The translations under genes were made by a program, and so were the position numbers. From contig QNES01000014.1 in assembly GCA_003645255.1 (NCBI GenBank), positions 1-45,981 on the forward strand: a DNA stretch of 45,981 nt. Direction: 5' to 3'. The notes under the pieces were generated by a model, which was given only the letters and a program-made list of their open reading frames with translations, ran no database searches and had not been told where the DNA came from. This DNA comes from Gammaproteobacteria bacterium (GTDB taxonomy: Bacteria > Pseudomonadota > Gammaproteobacteria > Beggiatoales > Beggiatoaceae). This document shows, piece after piece, positions 28,953 to 37,715 of this stretch (position 1 is its first letter; every line of letters starts with the position of its first letter).

Positions 28953-29084
28953 ATGCGAATTAATTAAGGGTTGAGAAATCTTTTTAAAATCATATAATTA
29001 AAATGGGTGATTTTGAAGCCTTGGGTTGGTTTTTTAATCCATTGTTTTTAGTAGATACACCAATATTCAACTCTTAATTCGCAT
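28953..29084. mobile_element. MITE family B copy 1, between rpsQ and rplN
   Basis: 132 bp with ends ATGCGAATTAATTAAGGGTT and AACTCTTAATTCGCAT. Interior has AAATCATATAATTAAAAT, CCTTGGGTTGGTTTT and CCATTGTTTTTAGTAGATA, shared with copies at 38590 and 40138. It holds no terminator-like T-tract stem apart from its ends. Confidence 0.75.
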
Positions 29085-29120
29085 ACCAAGCTTTAGAACA
29101 GCAAAAGGAGTAAAAAAACG

Positions 29121-29489
29121 ATGATACAAATGCAATCAATGTTAGAAGCAGCCGACAACAGTGGTGCCAAACAACTAAAATGTATCAAAGTTTTAGGAGG
29201 ATCACATCGCCGTTATGCTGGAATTGGTGACATCGTTAAAGTTAGTATAAAAGAAGCCATACCACATAGCAAAGTAAAGAAAGGTGAAATCCATCAAGCG
29301 GTAGTCGTCAGGACACGCAAAGGGGTAAGACGGTCTGACGGTTCCCTGATTCGTTTTGATGGGAATGCAGCCGTATTACTCAACAATCAATTTCAGCCCA
29401 TAGGGACTCGGATTTTTGGGCCAGTAACCCGTGAATTAAGAACCGAGCGTTTTATGAGAATAATATCATTAGCTCCAGAAGTGCTTTAA
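29121..29489 (+). CDS. rplN: 50S ribosomal protein L14
   Basis: 122 aa, the standard length. [27 protein letters not shown] and [27 protein letters not shown], then [13 protein letters not shown]. Forms an intersubunit bridge. A strong AAGGAG lies 8-10 nt before the ATG, unlike the heptamer-led genes. Confidence 0.97.
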   Translation: MIQMQSMLEAADNSGAKQLKCIKVLGGSHRRYAGIGDIVKVSIKEAIPHSKVKKGEIHQAVVVRTRKGVRRSDGSLIRFDGNAAVLLNNQFQPIGTRIFGPVTRELRTERFMRIISLAPEVL

Positions 29490-29549
29490 AGAAATCCTAT
29501 TGACACAGGAAATAGAATTTCTAAAATAAAAAATTTAAGTTTAGAAATT

Positions 29550-29867
29550 ATGCGTAGAATTAAAACGGGCGAAGAAGTGATTGTGATAGCGGGAAAGGAC
29601 AAGGATAAGCGTGGACGGGTGGTTCGTTATCGCACTCCAACGCGCCTAGTGGTAGAAAATGTGAATTTAGTAAAGCGTCATACCAAAGGCAATCCCATGC
29701 AAAATACGCCAGGCGGTATTGTTGATAAAGAAATGCCGATTCATATATCAAATATTGCTCTTATCAATCCCAGCACCGAAAAGGCAGATCGGGTAGGCTT
29801 TAAATTTCTTGAAGATGGTACAAAGGTGCGCTATTTTAAATCAAATGGCGAAGTCATTACGGATTAA
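29550..29867 (+). CDS. rplX: 50S ribosomal protein L24
   Basis: 105 aa. [22 protein letters not shown] is the KOW motif, followed by [31 protein letters not shown]. Assembly initiator at the 5' end of 23S rRNA. No clear ribosome site. rplE follows after 8 bp. Confidence 0.96.
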   Translation: MRRIKTGEEVIVIAGKDKDKRGRVVRYRTPTRLVVENVNLVKRHTKGNPMQNTPGGIVDKEMPIHISNIALINPSTEKADRVGFKFLEDGTKVRYFKSNGEVITD

Positions 29868-29875
29868 TAGATATT

Positions 29876-30415
29876 ATGGCGAGATTACAAACATATTATC
29901 AAAATAAAGTTATACCACAGCTTATGCAGCAATTTAGCTATAAAAGCATTATGCAAGTGCCTAAAGTAGAGCAAATTGCATTGAATATGGGTATAGGTGA
30001 AGCAGTGGGCGATAAAAAAGTGATTGAGCGTGCCGTCGCTGATATGACGGCGATAGCCGGTCAAAAACCCGTGGTAACAAAAGCACGTCAGTCGGTATCT
30101 AATTTTAAGATTCGTCAAGGGTGGCCAATTGGTTGTAAAGTTAACTTGCGGCGCAAGCGTATGTATGAATTTTTTGATCGCTTGATCAACATAGCCATCC
30201 CACGTATTCGGGACTTTCGTGGTATTAGTGTTAAGGCTTTTGATGGGCGGGGAAATTTGAGTTTGGGTATTCGTGAACAAATCATATTCCCTGAAATTGA
30301 TTATGATAAGATAGATGCATTGCGTGGTATGGATATTACGATTAGTACATCAGCACAGACTGATGAAGAAGGTCGCGCCTTATTATCAGCATTTAATTTT
30401 CCATTAAAAGGGTGA
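29876..30415 (+). CDS. rplE: 50S ribosomal protein L5
   Basis: 179 aa. [57 protein letters not shown] and [39 protein letters not shown] are typical. Binds 5S rRNA. Start ATG 29876 is the family start. Confidence 0.97.
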   Translation: MARLQTYYQNKVIPQLMQQFSYKSIMQVPKVEQIALNMGIGEAVGDKKVIERAVADMTAIAGQKPVVTKARQSVSNFKIRQGWPIGCKVNLRRKRMYEFFDRLINIAIPRIRDFRGISVKAFDGRGNLSLGIREQIIFPEIDYDKIDALRGMDITISTSAQTDEEGRALLSAFNFPLKG

Positions 30416-30420
30416 AGTGG

Positions 30421-30726
30421 ATGGCTAAATTGTCGGTCATAAATCGGGAAGCGAAGAGAAGACGAACGGTCAAAAAATATGCGGCTAAACGGGCTGCATT
30501 AAGGGAAACCTTAGCTGATATGAGTATTAGTGAGGTGGATCGCATGGTAGCAAGGCATAAATTACAATCTTTACCACGTAATGCCAGTCCGTGTCGATTG
30601 CGTAATCGTTGTGAAATAACCGGTCGTCCACATGGGTATTATAGGCGTTTCGGTCTAGGTCGTAATAAATTGCGTGAATCAGCTATGCAGGGATTTATTC
30701 CAGGCCTAGTAAAATCTAGTTGGTAA
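30421..30726 (+). CDS. rpsN: 30S ribosomal protein S14
   Basis: 101 aa from ATG 30421 ([13 protein letters not shown]); the in-frame start at 30412 overlaps rplE. This is the long form of S14 with [36 protein letters not shown]. It lacks the four-cysteine zinc site of the short type. Confidence 0.95.
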   Translation: MAKLSVINREAKRRRTVKKYAAKRAALRETLADMSISEVDRMVARHKLQSLPRNASPCRLRNRCEITGRPHGYYRRFGLGRNKLRESAMQGFIPGLVKSSW

Positions 30727-30741
30727 GAGAGGTTTAAATTC

Positions 30742-31134
30742 ATGAGTATGTCAGATCCCATTGCCGATATGTTGACGCGCATTCGTAATGGTCAAGCGGT
30801 TCGTAAGCAGCAGATTTCGATGCCCACTTCAAAATTAAAGGTGGCCATTGCAAGCATTTTAAAGGATGAAGGCTATATAACAGATTATAGCGTTTCACAA
30901 GAGATTAAAGCGTCGCTCACTATCACATTGAAATATTATCAGGATAAACCGGTGATGTCTGAAATTAAACGGATTAGTCGACCTGGTTTACGAGTTTATA
31001 AGACAAAGAATAAATTACCAAAAGTGTTATATGGTTTAGGTATAGCCATTATATCTACTTCTAAAGGGTTGATGAGTGATCGCAGGGCACGTCTCTCGGG
31101 TCATGGTGGCGAGGTCTTATGTTTTGTATCATAA
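30742..31134 (+). CDS. rpsH: 30S ribosomal protein S8
   Basis: 130 aa. [22 protein letters not shown] at the start and [53 protein letters not shown] at the end. In E. coli S8 represses the spc operon by binding near rplE. A GAGAGG site is present 9 nt upstream. Confidence 0.97.
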   Translation: MSMSDPIADMLTRIRNGQAVRKQQISMPTSKLKVAIASILKDEGYITDYSVSQEIKASLTITLKYYQDKPVMSEIKRISRPGLRVYKTKNKLPKVLYGLGIAIISTSKGLMSDRRARLSGHGGEVLCFVS

Positions 31135-31244
31135 GGTAAGTAGCAGCAAATAATTTACGCAAAGAACTCATTTTTACAAATATTTATTTTTCAAAAATAG
31201 TATTTGTTTGAGATTCGTTTGTTGAAACGTTTAGCTTATTGAAT

Positions 31245-31778
31245 ATGTCAAGAGTTGCTAAAAGTCCCATCTCTATTCCTCAAGGACTTGAAGTTCAGGT
31301 GATGGGTCATAATGTTGAAGTTAAAGGAAAACAAGGGACAGCTGCCTATGCTTGTCCTGCCCTGGTTGATGTTAAATTGACGGATAATTTATTAAACTTT
31401 GCACCGCGTAATAATTCTAAAACAGCATCGGCTTTGGCCGGTACCACACGCGCCCTGGTGAACAATATGGTGCAAGGGGTCATGCAGGGATTTGAAAAAA
31501 AGTTAAGTTTAGTCGGGGTTGGGTATCGGGCCCAAGTAGAGGATAAATTACTGAATCTTACCCTGGGTTATTCCCATCCGGTGAAATTTAAAATACCAGA
31601 TGACATAACCATTGAAACACCTAATCAAACGAATATTATTGTTAAAGGTATAAATAAACAACGTGTCGGGCAAATCGCGGCCAATATTCGTGCCTATCGA
31701 AAACCCGAACCTTATAAAGGCAAAGGGGTCAGATATGCAGATGAGGTGGTTCTCATAAAAGAAGCTAAGAAGAAGTAG
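31245..31778 (+). CDS. rplF: 50S ribosomal protein L6
   Basis: 177 aa from ATG 31245 (MSRVAKSPISIPQGLEV), the family start; a TTG at 31239 is possible but unneeded. The C-terminal RKPEPYKGKGVRYADEVVLIKEAKKK is diagnostic. The gap from rpsH is 110 bp and to rplR 234 bp, both longer than usual. Confidence 0.96.
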   Translation: MSRVAKSPISIPQGLEVQVMGHNVEVKGKQGTAAYACPALVDVKLTDNLLNFAPRNNSKTASALAGTTRALVNNMVQGVMQGFEKKLSLVGVGYRAQVEDKLLNLTLGYSHPVKFKIPDDITIETPNQTNIIVKGINKQRVGQIAANIRAYRKPEPYKGKGVRYADEVVLIKEAKKK

Positions 31779-31780
31779 AG

Positions 31781-31815
31781 AATTATGAATTGTGAATTGT
31801 GAATTGTGAATTATT
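31781..31815 (+). repeat. AATTGTG heptamer array after rplF
   Basis: Five 7-bp units (AATTATG, three AATTGTG, AATTATT) starting 2 bp after the rplF stop. A second type of heptamer distinct from TAACTGA but of equal period. Confidence 0.75.
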
Positions 31816-31967
31816 AACAAATAAGAACTGTGCTACCTTCATTAACAACTCACAAATGGTGCCATCTATGGCAAAACGTATATAAGCAACTTTTAAAGTA
31901 CTGTAAAATATAACAAACTAAAAATATTTATGTACTTTTTTGCTTAAACGGCACCAAATCTTCATTA

Positions 31968-31998
31968 ACAAATCACAAATCACAAATTACAATTACAA
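31968..31998 (+). repeat. ACAAATC heptamer array before rplR
   Basis: ACAAATC, ACAAATC, ACAAATT and then ACAATTACAAA, ending just before the ATG at 32004/32013. The period is again 7 bp and no Shine-Dalgarno is visible. Confidence 0.65.
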
Positions 31999-32012
31999 AA
32001 TGAATGGGTACT

Positions 32013-32366
32013 ATGAATAAAAAATTAGCTCGTTTGCGCCGTGCTCGCCGTACTCGTGCAAATATAAAAAGATTAAATATGACTCGGTTAAGTGTACATA
32101 AAACGCCTCAGCATATTTACGCACAAATGATAGCCCCTAATGGTTCACAGATACTTGCAAGTGCATCTAGTATAGAAAAGGCATTTCGTTCAGAGAAAGG
32201 TTATGGAGGCAATGTAAGTGCTGCAACCCTGGTGGGAAAAACGATAGCGGAGCGTGCGAAATTAATAGGGGTGACAAAAGTAGCATTTGACCGTTCAGGT
32301 TTTAAATATCATGGACGCGTTAAAGCATTAGCAGAGGCAGCCCGTGAAAATGGATTACAGTTATAA
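32013..32366 (+). CDS. rplR: 50S ribosomal protein L18
   Basis: 117 aa from ATG 32013 ([19 protein letters not shown]), the usual family start; ATG 32004 adds three residues. [18 protein letters not shown] and [27 protein letters not shown] are conserved. Binds 5S rRNA with L5. Confidence 0.95.
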   Translation: MNKKLARLRRARRTRANIKRLNMTRLSVHKTPQHIYAQMIAPNGSQILASASSIEKAFRSEKGYGGNVSAATLVGKTIAERAKLIGVTKVAFDRSGFKYHGRVKALAEAARENGLQL

Positions 32367-32381
32367 AAGCCGGAATAATTT

Positions 32382-32891
32382 ATGGCAAATCACGATATCC
32401 AACGTACAAAGAATGATGAATTATTAGAAAAGCTCGTCACAGTCAACCGAGTCGCTAAAGTAGTTAAAGGTGGGCGTATATTTAGTTTTACAGCCCTGAC
32501 AGTGGTTGGCGATGGAAAAGGTAAAGCGGGTTTTGGTTATGGTAAAGCCCGTGAAGTGCCTTTAGCGATTGCTAAAGCGATGGAAGTAGCCCGTAAAAAT
32601 CTGTTTAAATTTCCGCTCAAGGGAGCGACTTTGCAGTATCCTATCGTCGCTGAATATGGAGCCGCTAAGGTTTATATGCAGCCGGCCTCTCCAGGAACGG
32701 GCATTATAGCTGGTGGGGCGATGCGTGCTGTCTTTGAAGTCTTAGGGGTGCATGACGTACTAGCTAAAACGATTGGCAGTAACAATCGTCAAAATGTTAT
32801 GCGTGCTATGTTTAAAGGTTTAGGCAACATGGCCGACCCAGCTATGATAGCTGCCAAACGTGGCAAATCAGTAGAAGATATATTGGGTTAA
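32382..32891 (+). CDS. rpsE: 30S ribosomal protein S5
   Basis: 169 aa. [46 protein letters not shown] and [31 protein letters not shown] are classic S5. Contributes to decoding fidelity. 15 bp after rplR, 9 bp before rpmD. Confidence 0.97.
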   Translation: MANHDIQRTKNDELLEKLVTVNRVAKVVKGGRIFSFTALTVVGDGKGKAGFGYGKAREVPLAIAKAMEVARKNLFKFPLKGATLQYPIVAEYGAAKVYMQPASPGTGIIAGGAMRAVFEVLGVHDVLAKTIGSNNRQNVMRAMFKGLGNMADPAMIAAKRGKSVEDILG

Positions 32892-32900
32892 TAAATAATC

Positions 32901-33080
32901 ATGAAAAGGATTAAGGTTACGCAGATAGGTAGCAGTTTTGGTCGTAAGCCTGGACATAAGGCATGTGTGAGCGGATTGGGTTTACGACGGCGACATCATA
33001 CCGTTGAGCTTGAAGATACACCTGCGGTTCGCGGTATGATTAGAAAGGTTGCCTATCTATTAAAGGTTCAAGAACTTTAA
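32901..33080 (+). CDS. rpmD: 50S ribosomal protein L30
   Basis: 59 aa, found by reading between rpsE and rpl[17 protein letters not shown], then [37 protein letters not shown] match L30 of Gammaproteobacteria in length and motif. Stop TAA at 33078-33080, 5 bp before rplO. Confidence 0.94.
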   Translation: MKRIKVTQIGSSFGRKPGHKACVSGLGLRRRHHTVELEDTPAVRGMIRKVAYLLKVQEL

Positions 33081-33085
33081 AAATC

Positions 33086-33520
33086 ATGTATTTAAATACA
33101 TTAAAACCTGCTCAAGGAGCAAAAAAGTCGAAAATGCGTGTGGGACGTGGTATTGGCTCAGGTTTAGGTAAAACCTGTGGTCGAGGGCATAAAGGTCAAC
33201 GTTCTCGTTCTGGGGGGTATCATAAGGTAGGTTTTGAGGGCGGACAGATGCCCTTGCAAAGACGTTTGCCAAAAGTGGGTTTTGCTTCACGCAAGGCATC
33301 AAAAACGGCGCAGGTGCGTTTACATGAGCTTGAGCTTGTTGGACAAGAAATCGTAGATTTAGTCGTTCTAAAAGCGGCTAATATTGTGCCACAACCTGTG
33401 AAACGAGTTAAGGTTATAGCAAAGGGTCAACTGACAAAGGCTATTAAAGTTCAAGGTTTAGCAGTCACTAAAGGTGCGCGTGTGGCGATAGAGGCTGTTG
33501 GTGGCACTATTTTCCCATAA
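33086..33520 (+). CDS. rplO: 50S ribosomal protein L15
   Basis: 144 aa. [42 protein letters not shown] is the typical glycine-rich N-terminus; [18 protein letters not shown] follows. Binds 23S rRNA domain II. Followed by 138 bp with a C-family element before secY. Confidence 0.97.
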   Translation: MYLNTLKPAQGAKKSKMRVGRGIGSGLGKTCGRGHKGQRSRSGGYHKVGFEGGQMPLQRRLPKVGFASRKASKTAQVRLHELELVGQEIVDLVVLKAANIVPQPVKRVKVIAKGQLTKAIKVQGLAVTKGARVAIEAVGGTIFP

Positions 33521-33528
33521 TAAAGGGA

Positions 33529-33620
33529 TATAGTTTTTCAGATAAATAAGTTCACAAATGTAGGGGCAATCCTTTGCGAAGCCCTCGTGCGTATGAAGTT
33601 ATTTATCTGAACATCTATAG
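33529..33620. mobile_element. MITE-like element, family C copy 2, between rplO and secY
   Basis: Left end TATAGTTTTTCAGATAAATAA, right end TTATTTATCTGAACATCTATAG, an imperfect inverted repeat. Core TGTAGGGGCAATCCTTTGCG is the dispersed palindrome sequence. It lies 38 bp before the secY start. Confidence 0.65.
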
Positions 33621-33658
33621 TATAGAAATTCACAATGAGTAATGAGGCGTTAAGTTAA

Positions 33659-34996
33659 GTGGCAATTAATACAGCGGCGGGTATAGAACAACTTGGCAAA
33701 CTAGGACGATTGACCGAGTTAAAACAACGGTTGTTGTTTGTGTTAGGGGCGATTATTGTTTTTCGTATTGGGACTTTTATTCCAGTGCCAGGCATTGACC
33801 CGGTCGCATTGGCATCTCTGTTTGAACAGCAGCGTGGCACCATTTTGGATATGTTTAATATGTTTTCCGGGGGGGCTTTGGAACGCTTTTCTGTGTTTGC
33901 CATAGGGATTATGCCTTATATTTCCGCAGCCATTATCATGCAGTTGATGACAGCCGTTTCTCCAACACTTGAGCAGTTGAAAAAGGAAGGGGAGAGCGGA
34001 CGACGCAAGATTACCCAATATACTCGTTATGGTACTTTAGGTTTGGCCACTTTCCAAGCGACGGGAGTGGCTATTGCTTTAGAAAGTCAGCAGGTGGTCA
34101 TTGAGCCGGGAATTGCTTTTCGGGTGACTGCTATTTTGACCTTGGTAACCGGTGCCATGTTTTTGATGTGGCTAGGTGAACAGGTGACTGAACGGGGAAT
34201 TGGTAATGGTATTTCGATTATCATTTTCGCTGGGATTGTTGCTGGTCTCCCATCAGCAATGGGCGGAACTTTGGAGTTAGCGCGTACCGGTCAATTACAT
34301 ATTTTGACGGTGTTGTTATTGTTTTCAATTGTGTTGTTAGTAACAGCTTTTGTGGTCTTTGTTGAGCGTGGACAGCGTCGTCTCACAGTTAATTATGCTA
34401 AACGTCAGATTGGAAATAAGTTATATGCGGGTCAAAGTAGTCATTTGCCGCTGAAGTTGAATATGGCTGGTGTCATTCCGCCTATTTTTGCATCAAGTAT
34501 AATATTGTTTCCAGCCACCTTGGGCGGCTGGTTTGGTAGTGCTGAAGGAATGACATGGTTAAAGGATTTGTCTCAGACTTTATCGCCAGGACAGCCTTTA
34601 TATGTTATGTTCTATGCAATAGCGATTATTTTCTTCTGTTTTTTTTATACAGCATTGATTTTTAATCCGAAAGAAATAGCAGATAATTTAAAAAAGTCTG
34701 GGGCTTTCATCCCTGGCGTGAGACCAGGAAGACAGACAGCACAATATATTGATACTGTGATGTCGCGTTTAACTTTAGCGAGTGCTATTTATATGACAGC
34801 CGTTTGTTTACTACCAGAATTTTTGATACTGAGGTGGAATGTCCCTTTTTATTTTGGAGGCACCTCTTTATTAATCATTGTAGTAGTTACAATGGATTTT
34901 ATGTCCCAAGTGCAAGCCCATTTGATGTCCCATCAGTATGAAGGGCTTATGAAAAAAGCTAATTTGAGAGCTCAAAAAGGTACTTTATTGCACTAG
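33659..34996 (+). CDS. secY: Protein translocase subunit SecY
   Basis: 445 aa with ten hydrophobic segments. GTG start at 33659 with GAGG 11 nt upstream. Markers: [14 protein letters not shown], the plug region [43 protein letters not shown], and the C-terminal cytosolic loop [31 protein letters not shown]. Forms the SecYEG channel. Its TAG stop lies inside the end repeat of a D element; the sequence right of the element repeats the secY end with a TAA stop instead. Confidence 0.97.
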   Translation: MAINTAAGIEQLGKLGRLTELKQRLLFVLGAIIVFRIGTFIPVPGIDPVALASLFEQQRGTILDMFNMFSGGALERFSVFAIGIMPYISAAIIMQLMTAVSPTLEQLKKEGESGRRKITQYTRYGTLGLATFQATGVAIALESQQVVIEPGIAFRVTAILTLVTGAMFLMWLGEQVTERGIGNGISIIIFAGIVAGLPSAMGGTLELARTGQLHILTVLLLFSIVLLVTAFVVFVERGQRRLTVNYAKRQIGNKLYAGQSSHLPLKLNMAGVIPPIFASSIILFPATLGGWFGSAEGMTWLKDLSQTLSPGQPLYVMFYAIAIIFFCFFYTALIFNPKEIADNLKKSGAFIPGVRPGRQTAQYIDTVMSRLTLASAIYMTAVCLLPEFLILRWNVPFYFGGTSLLIIVVVTMDFMSQVQAHLMSHQYEGLMKKANLRAQKGTLLH

Positions 34997-35113
34997 GAGT
35001 TTGTCGGACTTAATACATAAGTCATTGATTTACAATGACTTTCTGTTTATGCCGTTTTTATAAAAATAACTTAAAATCAATGACTTATGTGAATAAGTCC
35101 AACAAACTCCTAG
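34993..35113. mobile_element. MITE family D copy 1, at the secY stop codon
   Basis: CTAGGAGTTTGTCGGACTTA to TAAGTCCAACAAACTCCTAG, a long inverted repeat with a shared centre TTCTGTTTATGCCG. TTTATTGCACT occurs on the left (34984-34994) and again at 35119-35129, an 11-bp direct repeat consistent with a target duplication or a copied end of secY. Confidence 0.75.
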
Positions 35114-35434
35114 GATGTTTTATTGCACTAAAGATTTTGGGAATTTTATTATACTACTAACGGGTAAATTTTGGACTTTTTTTAACGGTTGGTGGGCAAA
35201 AAAACATTTTTAATTGTGAAGGTGGGCAATAAAAACACTTTGCCCACCTTACCTAAAATGTTAATAAACTATTCACTACTGTACACTTTTAATAAAGAAG
35301 TCTTGACACGATTATACCTCGTGCTGACCGTTTTGACATTAGCTTATTAAAAATGGGGCTTTGGGTGCTTAAGTACTTTTTAGTTAATCAAATATTATTC
35401 CCGACTTCTCTCTAATTATAAATTATAAGTAGGT

Positions 35435-35475
35435 GACGAGGTTTTAGTTTTTATTCAAAAAACTAAAACCTCGTC
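35435..35475. repeat. GACGAGGTTTTAGTTTTT hairpin
   Basis: GACGAGGTTTTAGTTTTT and AAAAACTAAAACCTCGTC form an 18-bp perfect stem with a five-base loop. A sister hairpin is at 35510-35550. Confidence 0.65.
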
Positions 35476-35509
35476 AGCATAAATATTTTAACATTTTCAG
35501 TAGGATGGT

Positions 35510-35550
35510 TTCGAGGTTTTAGTTTTTTAAAGACAAACTAAAACCTCGAA
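35510..35550. repeat. TTCGAGGTTTTAGTTT hairpin, sister copy
   Basis: TTCGAGGTTTTAGTTT and AAACTAAAACCTCGAA pair across a short loop. It shares CGAGGTTTTAGTTT with the hairpin 75 bp before it, but the outermost bases differ in a compensating way on both arms. Confidence 0.65.
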
Positions 35551-35909
35551 AGCGTGTTTTGGCTGCCCACCAGCCGCAGCAAAGGCGTTGCACGAAAACC
35601 ACCTTGCCCACCTACAAAATGTTAATAAACTTTTGTGTACCTATTTAAGTATTTGATTTTGCTCATTTTATTTTTTAATCGAAAAAGTGAATTCCTTAAT
35701 AAGGCTTTGTAAGTATTTGTAATATAAACAAATTTTATTCGTTAGCTAATAGATTGAAATAGAAGCTTTTTTTTAAAAGTCAAAATAACTTATTTATTAA
35801 CTAGAATATACTGCTCACTAGAGCTCACATCTACCCATTTAAACTTAATATCAATAATTTTAGAACCTATTGATTTTTAAGTATTTTTAATATTTGAAAT
35901 ATAAAGTAT

Positions 35910-36032
35910 GAGTCCACTCCTAAAAGTCAAAAAATATCGGTATATTAGAGAATGCTAATATTTAGATTGTTGAAAACTAAGGAGTTAAAATATATATTTC
36001 CTCAAACAAAAATGACTTTTCGGAGTGGACTC
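35910..36032. mobile_element. Inverted-repeat element M with 6-bp target duplication
   Basis: GAGTCCACTCCTAAAAGTCA to TGACTTTTCGGAGTGGACTC, 123 bp, flanked by AAGTAT at 35904-35909 and 36033-36038. Only one copy seen in the window. Confidence 0.7.
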
Positions 36033-36187
36033 AAGTATAAATAATCAGGAACAAGTCTAATGGTTTCGTTTTGATACTTATAATATACTGGTTGTCCTTG
36101 AATTTCGTGAAAACATTGCCAAAAGACACCTGCTTTTTTTTCAAGCCCGTAGGTGAATGAATTTTCACAAATTTCAAGTACGCTCAA
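36002..36187 (-). pseudogene. Gene scrap cut by element M
   Basis: 61-residue frame whose first 52 residues look protein-like (SFTYGLEKKAGVFWQCFHEI, then QPVYYKYQNETIRLVPDYLYL); the last nine come from element M. A second, inverted piece of the same coding sequence (CCTACGGCTTGAAAAAAACGCAGG) lies at 36220-36245 inside the C element. Family not recognised. Probably the remains of a gene that once lay here. Confidence 0.4.
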
Positions 36188-36195
36188 TATAAAAA

Positions 36196-36293
36196 CTATA
36201 GATGTTCAGAAAAATAAATTTGAATGAACCTACGGCTTGAAAAAAACGCAGGTGATTCAGGCTCAATGAAATTATTTATTTGAAAAACTATAG
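36196..36293. mobile_element. MITE-like element, family C copy 3
   Basis: CTATAGATGTTCAGAAAAATA to TATTTATTTGAAAAACTATAG. Instead of the palindromic core of the other C copies it holds a short piece related to the neighbouring gene scrap. Confidence 0.6.
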
Positions 36294-36408
36294 GATATAC
36301 TTTAAACGGCTGAAATTTGGATTTTTATGTAGGGTGGGCAAGTTTTGCCAAAAAAAAGTTCAAAATTTACCTGTTAGTAGGATAATTCGTGAGCCGTAAG
36401 GTGAAATA

Positions 36409-36522
36409 ATGAAAGTAAGAGCTTCAGTTAAAAAAATTTGTCGGAATTGTAAAATTCTCCGCCGTCATGGAAGTGTTCGAGTAATTTGTAGCGATAAACG
36501 GCATAAACAACGACAAGGATGA
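36409..36522 (+). CDS. rpmJ: 50S ribosomal protein L36
   Basis: 37 aa, read directly from sequence. [19 protein letters not shown] and [15 protein letters not shown] give the zinc-binding C11, C14, C27 and a histidine. The AAGGTG site lies before the ATG. First gene after the repeat-filled gap behind secY and first of the alpha set (rpmJ-rpsM-rpsK-rpsD-rpoA-rplQ). Confidence 0.95.
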   Translation: MKVRASVKKICRNCKILRRHGSVRVICSDKRHKQRQG

Positions 36523-36581
36523 ACTTTTCAATTATCAATGAACAGTGTTAGTTAATTGATGATTGAAAACTGATAATTGAC

Positions 36582-36609
36582 AGGGGCAACCATAAGGAAT
36601 TGCTCCTAC
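36582..36609 (+). repeat. GGGGCAACC palindrome within heptamers before rpsM
   Basis: AGGGGCAACCATAAGGAATT followed by GCTCCTACT is a palindrome. It is preceded by AAACTGATAATTGAC and followed by TAACTGAG, again a palindrome inside an ACTGA heptamer context, as before rplV. Confidence 0.65.
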
Positions 36610-36629
36610 TAACTGAGAAAGGAATAGTT

Positions 36630-36989
36630 ATGGCCCGTATTGCTGGAATTAATATTCCTGCCCAAAAACATATAGTCATTGCGTTGACGGCTATTTATGG
36701 GATTGGTATAACCGGAGCACGACGTATTTGTGAGACAACCGGTATCGCTCCAGAGCTTAAAGTTAAGGATCTGAAGGAAAAGGAACTAGAAAGTTTGCGT
36801 ACTGAAGTGGCTAAGTACAATATAGAAGGTGATTTACGTCGTGAAGTGGCTATGAATATCAAACGCTTGAGGGATTTAGGGTGTTATCGTGGTATGCGAC
36901 ATCGACGTGGGCTACCAGTACATGGTCAGCGCACTCAGACAAATGCTCGTACCCGTAAAGGTCCTCGACGGCCCATAAAAAGGAAATAA
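36630..36989 (+). CDS. rpsM: 30S ribosomal protein S13
   Basis: 119 aa from ATG 36630 ([15 protein letters not shown]) with GAAAGGA 6 nt upstream, which decides against the longer frame from 36600. [17 protein letters not shown] and [27 protein letters not shown] are conserved. Contacts P-site tRNA in the 30S head. Confidence 0.97.
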   Translation: MARIAGINIPAQKHIVIALTAIYGIGITGARRICETTGIAPELKVKDLKEKELESLRTEVAKYNIEGDLRREVAMNIKRLRDLGCYRGMRHRRGLPVHGQRTQTNARTRKGPRRPIKRK

Positions 36990-37133
36990 AATTTAGGGTT
37001 AATTAACGGTTAACAACAGTAGCTGGAGAGTTTAGTTAGAAATAGCAAGTGAGAATGATAAATAACTTATTGTTTTTTACTTACAGTTCAATCAAAATAA
37101 CCATTGGAATCAATACAAAAAACTTCCAAAAAT

Positions 37134-37541
37134 ATGGCAAAAACAGCAAAATCAGCAAAATCAGCCCCTCATTCTCGTAAGAAGATCAAAAAAGTGGTTG
37201 TGGATGGCATTGCCCATGTACATGCATCTTTTAATAATACAATTATTACAATTACAGATCAAAAAGGCAATGCTTTGGCTTGGGCGACTGCTGGGGGTAG
37301 TGGTTTTCGTGGTTCACGTAAAAGTACCCCCTTTGCCGCTCAAATTGCGGCAGAACGAGTAGGTAATATGGTCAAGGAATTTGGTGTTAAAAATCTAGAT
37401 GTGCGGGTTAAAGGGCCGGGACCTGGACGAGAATCGGCCGTACGATCACTTAATGCTAAGGGTTTTAAAATCGTATCCATTACGGATGTTACACCTATTC
37501 CACATAATGGCTGTCGTCCGCCGAAAAGGCGTAGAGTCTAA
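37134..37541 (+). CDS. rpsK: 30S ribosomal protein S11
   Basis: 135 aa from ATG 37134; the frame extends to a TTG at 37104 without family support. [43 protein letters not shown] and [18 protein letters not shown] are diagnostic. The N-terminus has an extra alanine/serine/lysine stretch common in proteobacteria. Confidence 0.96.
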   Translation: MAKTAKSAKSAPHSRKKIKKVVVDGIAHVHASFNNTIITITDQKGNALAWATAGGSGFRGSRKSTPFAAQIAAERVGNMVKEFGVKNLDVRVKGPGPGRESAVRSLNAKGFKIVSITDVTPIPHNGCRPPKRRRV

Positions 37542-37551
37542 TCAGTGAGCC

Positions 37552-37567
37552 GTTATCAGTTATCAGT
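37552..37567 (-). repeat. Reverse-complement heptamers downstream of rpsK
   Basis: GTTATCAGTTATCAGT is the complement of two-plus TAACTGA units, 76 bp before the long direct array at 37644. The two can base-pair over at least 16 nt in RNA. Confidence 0.75.
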
Positions 37568-37643
37568 GGTTTAGAAACAAAAGTTTTTTGGAAAATCTTG
37601 CTTTCTTTATTCCTGTATTATTTTTTTAATTTCTTACTTGAGA

Positions 37644-37713
37644 TAACTGATAACTGATAACTGATAACTGATAACTGATAACTGATAACTGATAACTGAT
37701 AACTGATAACTGA
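37644..37713 (+). repeat. Ten TAACTGA heptamers in front of rpsD
   Basis: Ten perfect tandem copies (70 bp), the longest array in the window, ending 2 nt before the rpsD ATG at 37716. No spacers, so not a CRISPR. No Shine-Dalgarno. Confidence 0.93.
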
Positions 37714-37715
37714 CA

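Larger units (their letters stand above)
34997..36408. other. 1.4-kb secY-rpmJ spacer without intact genes
   Basis: Normally tens of base pairs. Contains the D element, segments of GGTGGGCAAAAAAACA repeats (35186-35245, 35560-35620), two CGAGGTTTTAGTTT hairpins, the M and C elements and one gene scrap. The spc and alpha transcription units are likely uncoupled here. Confidence 0.6.

Noticed and set aside
37644-37713. Regular tandem repeats resembling a CRISPR array
   Set aside because: The 7-bp units are contiguous without spacers and no cas gene is nearby; they are simple heptamers.
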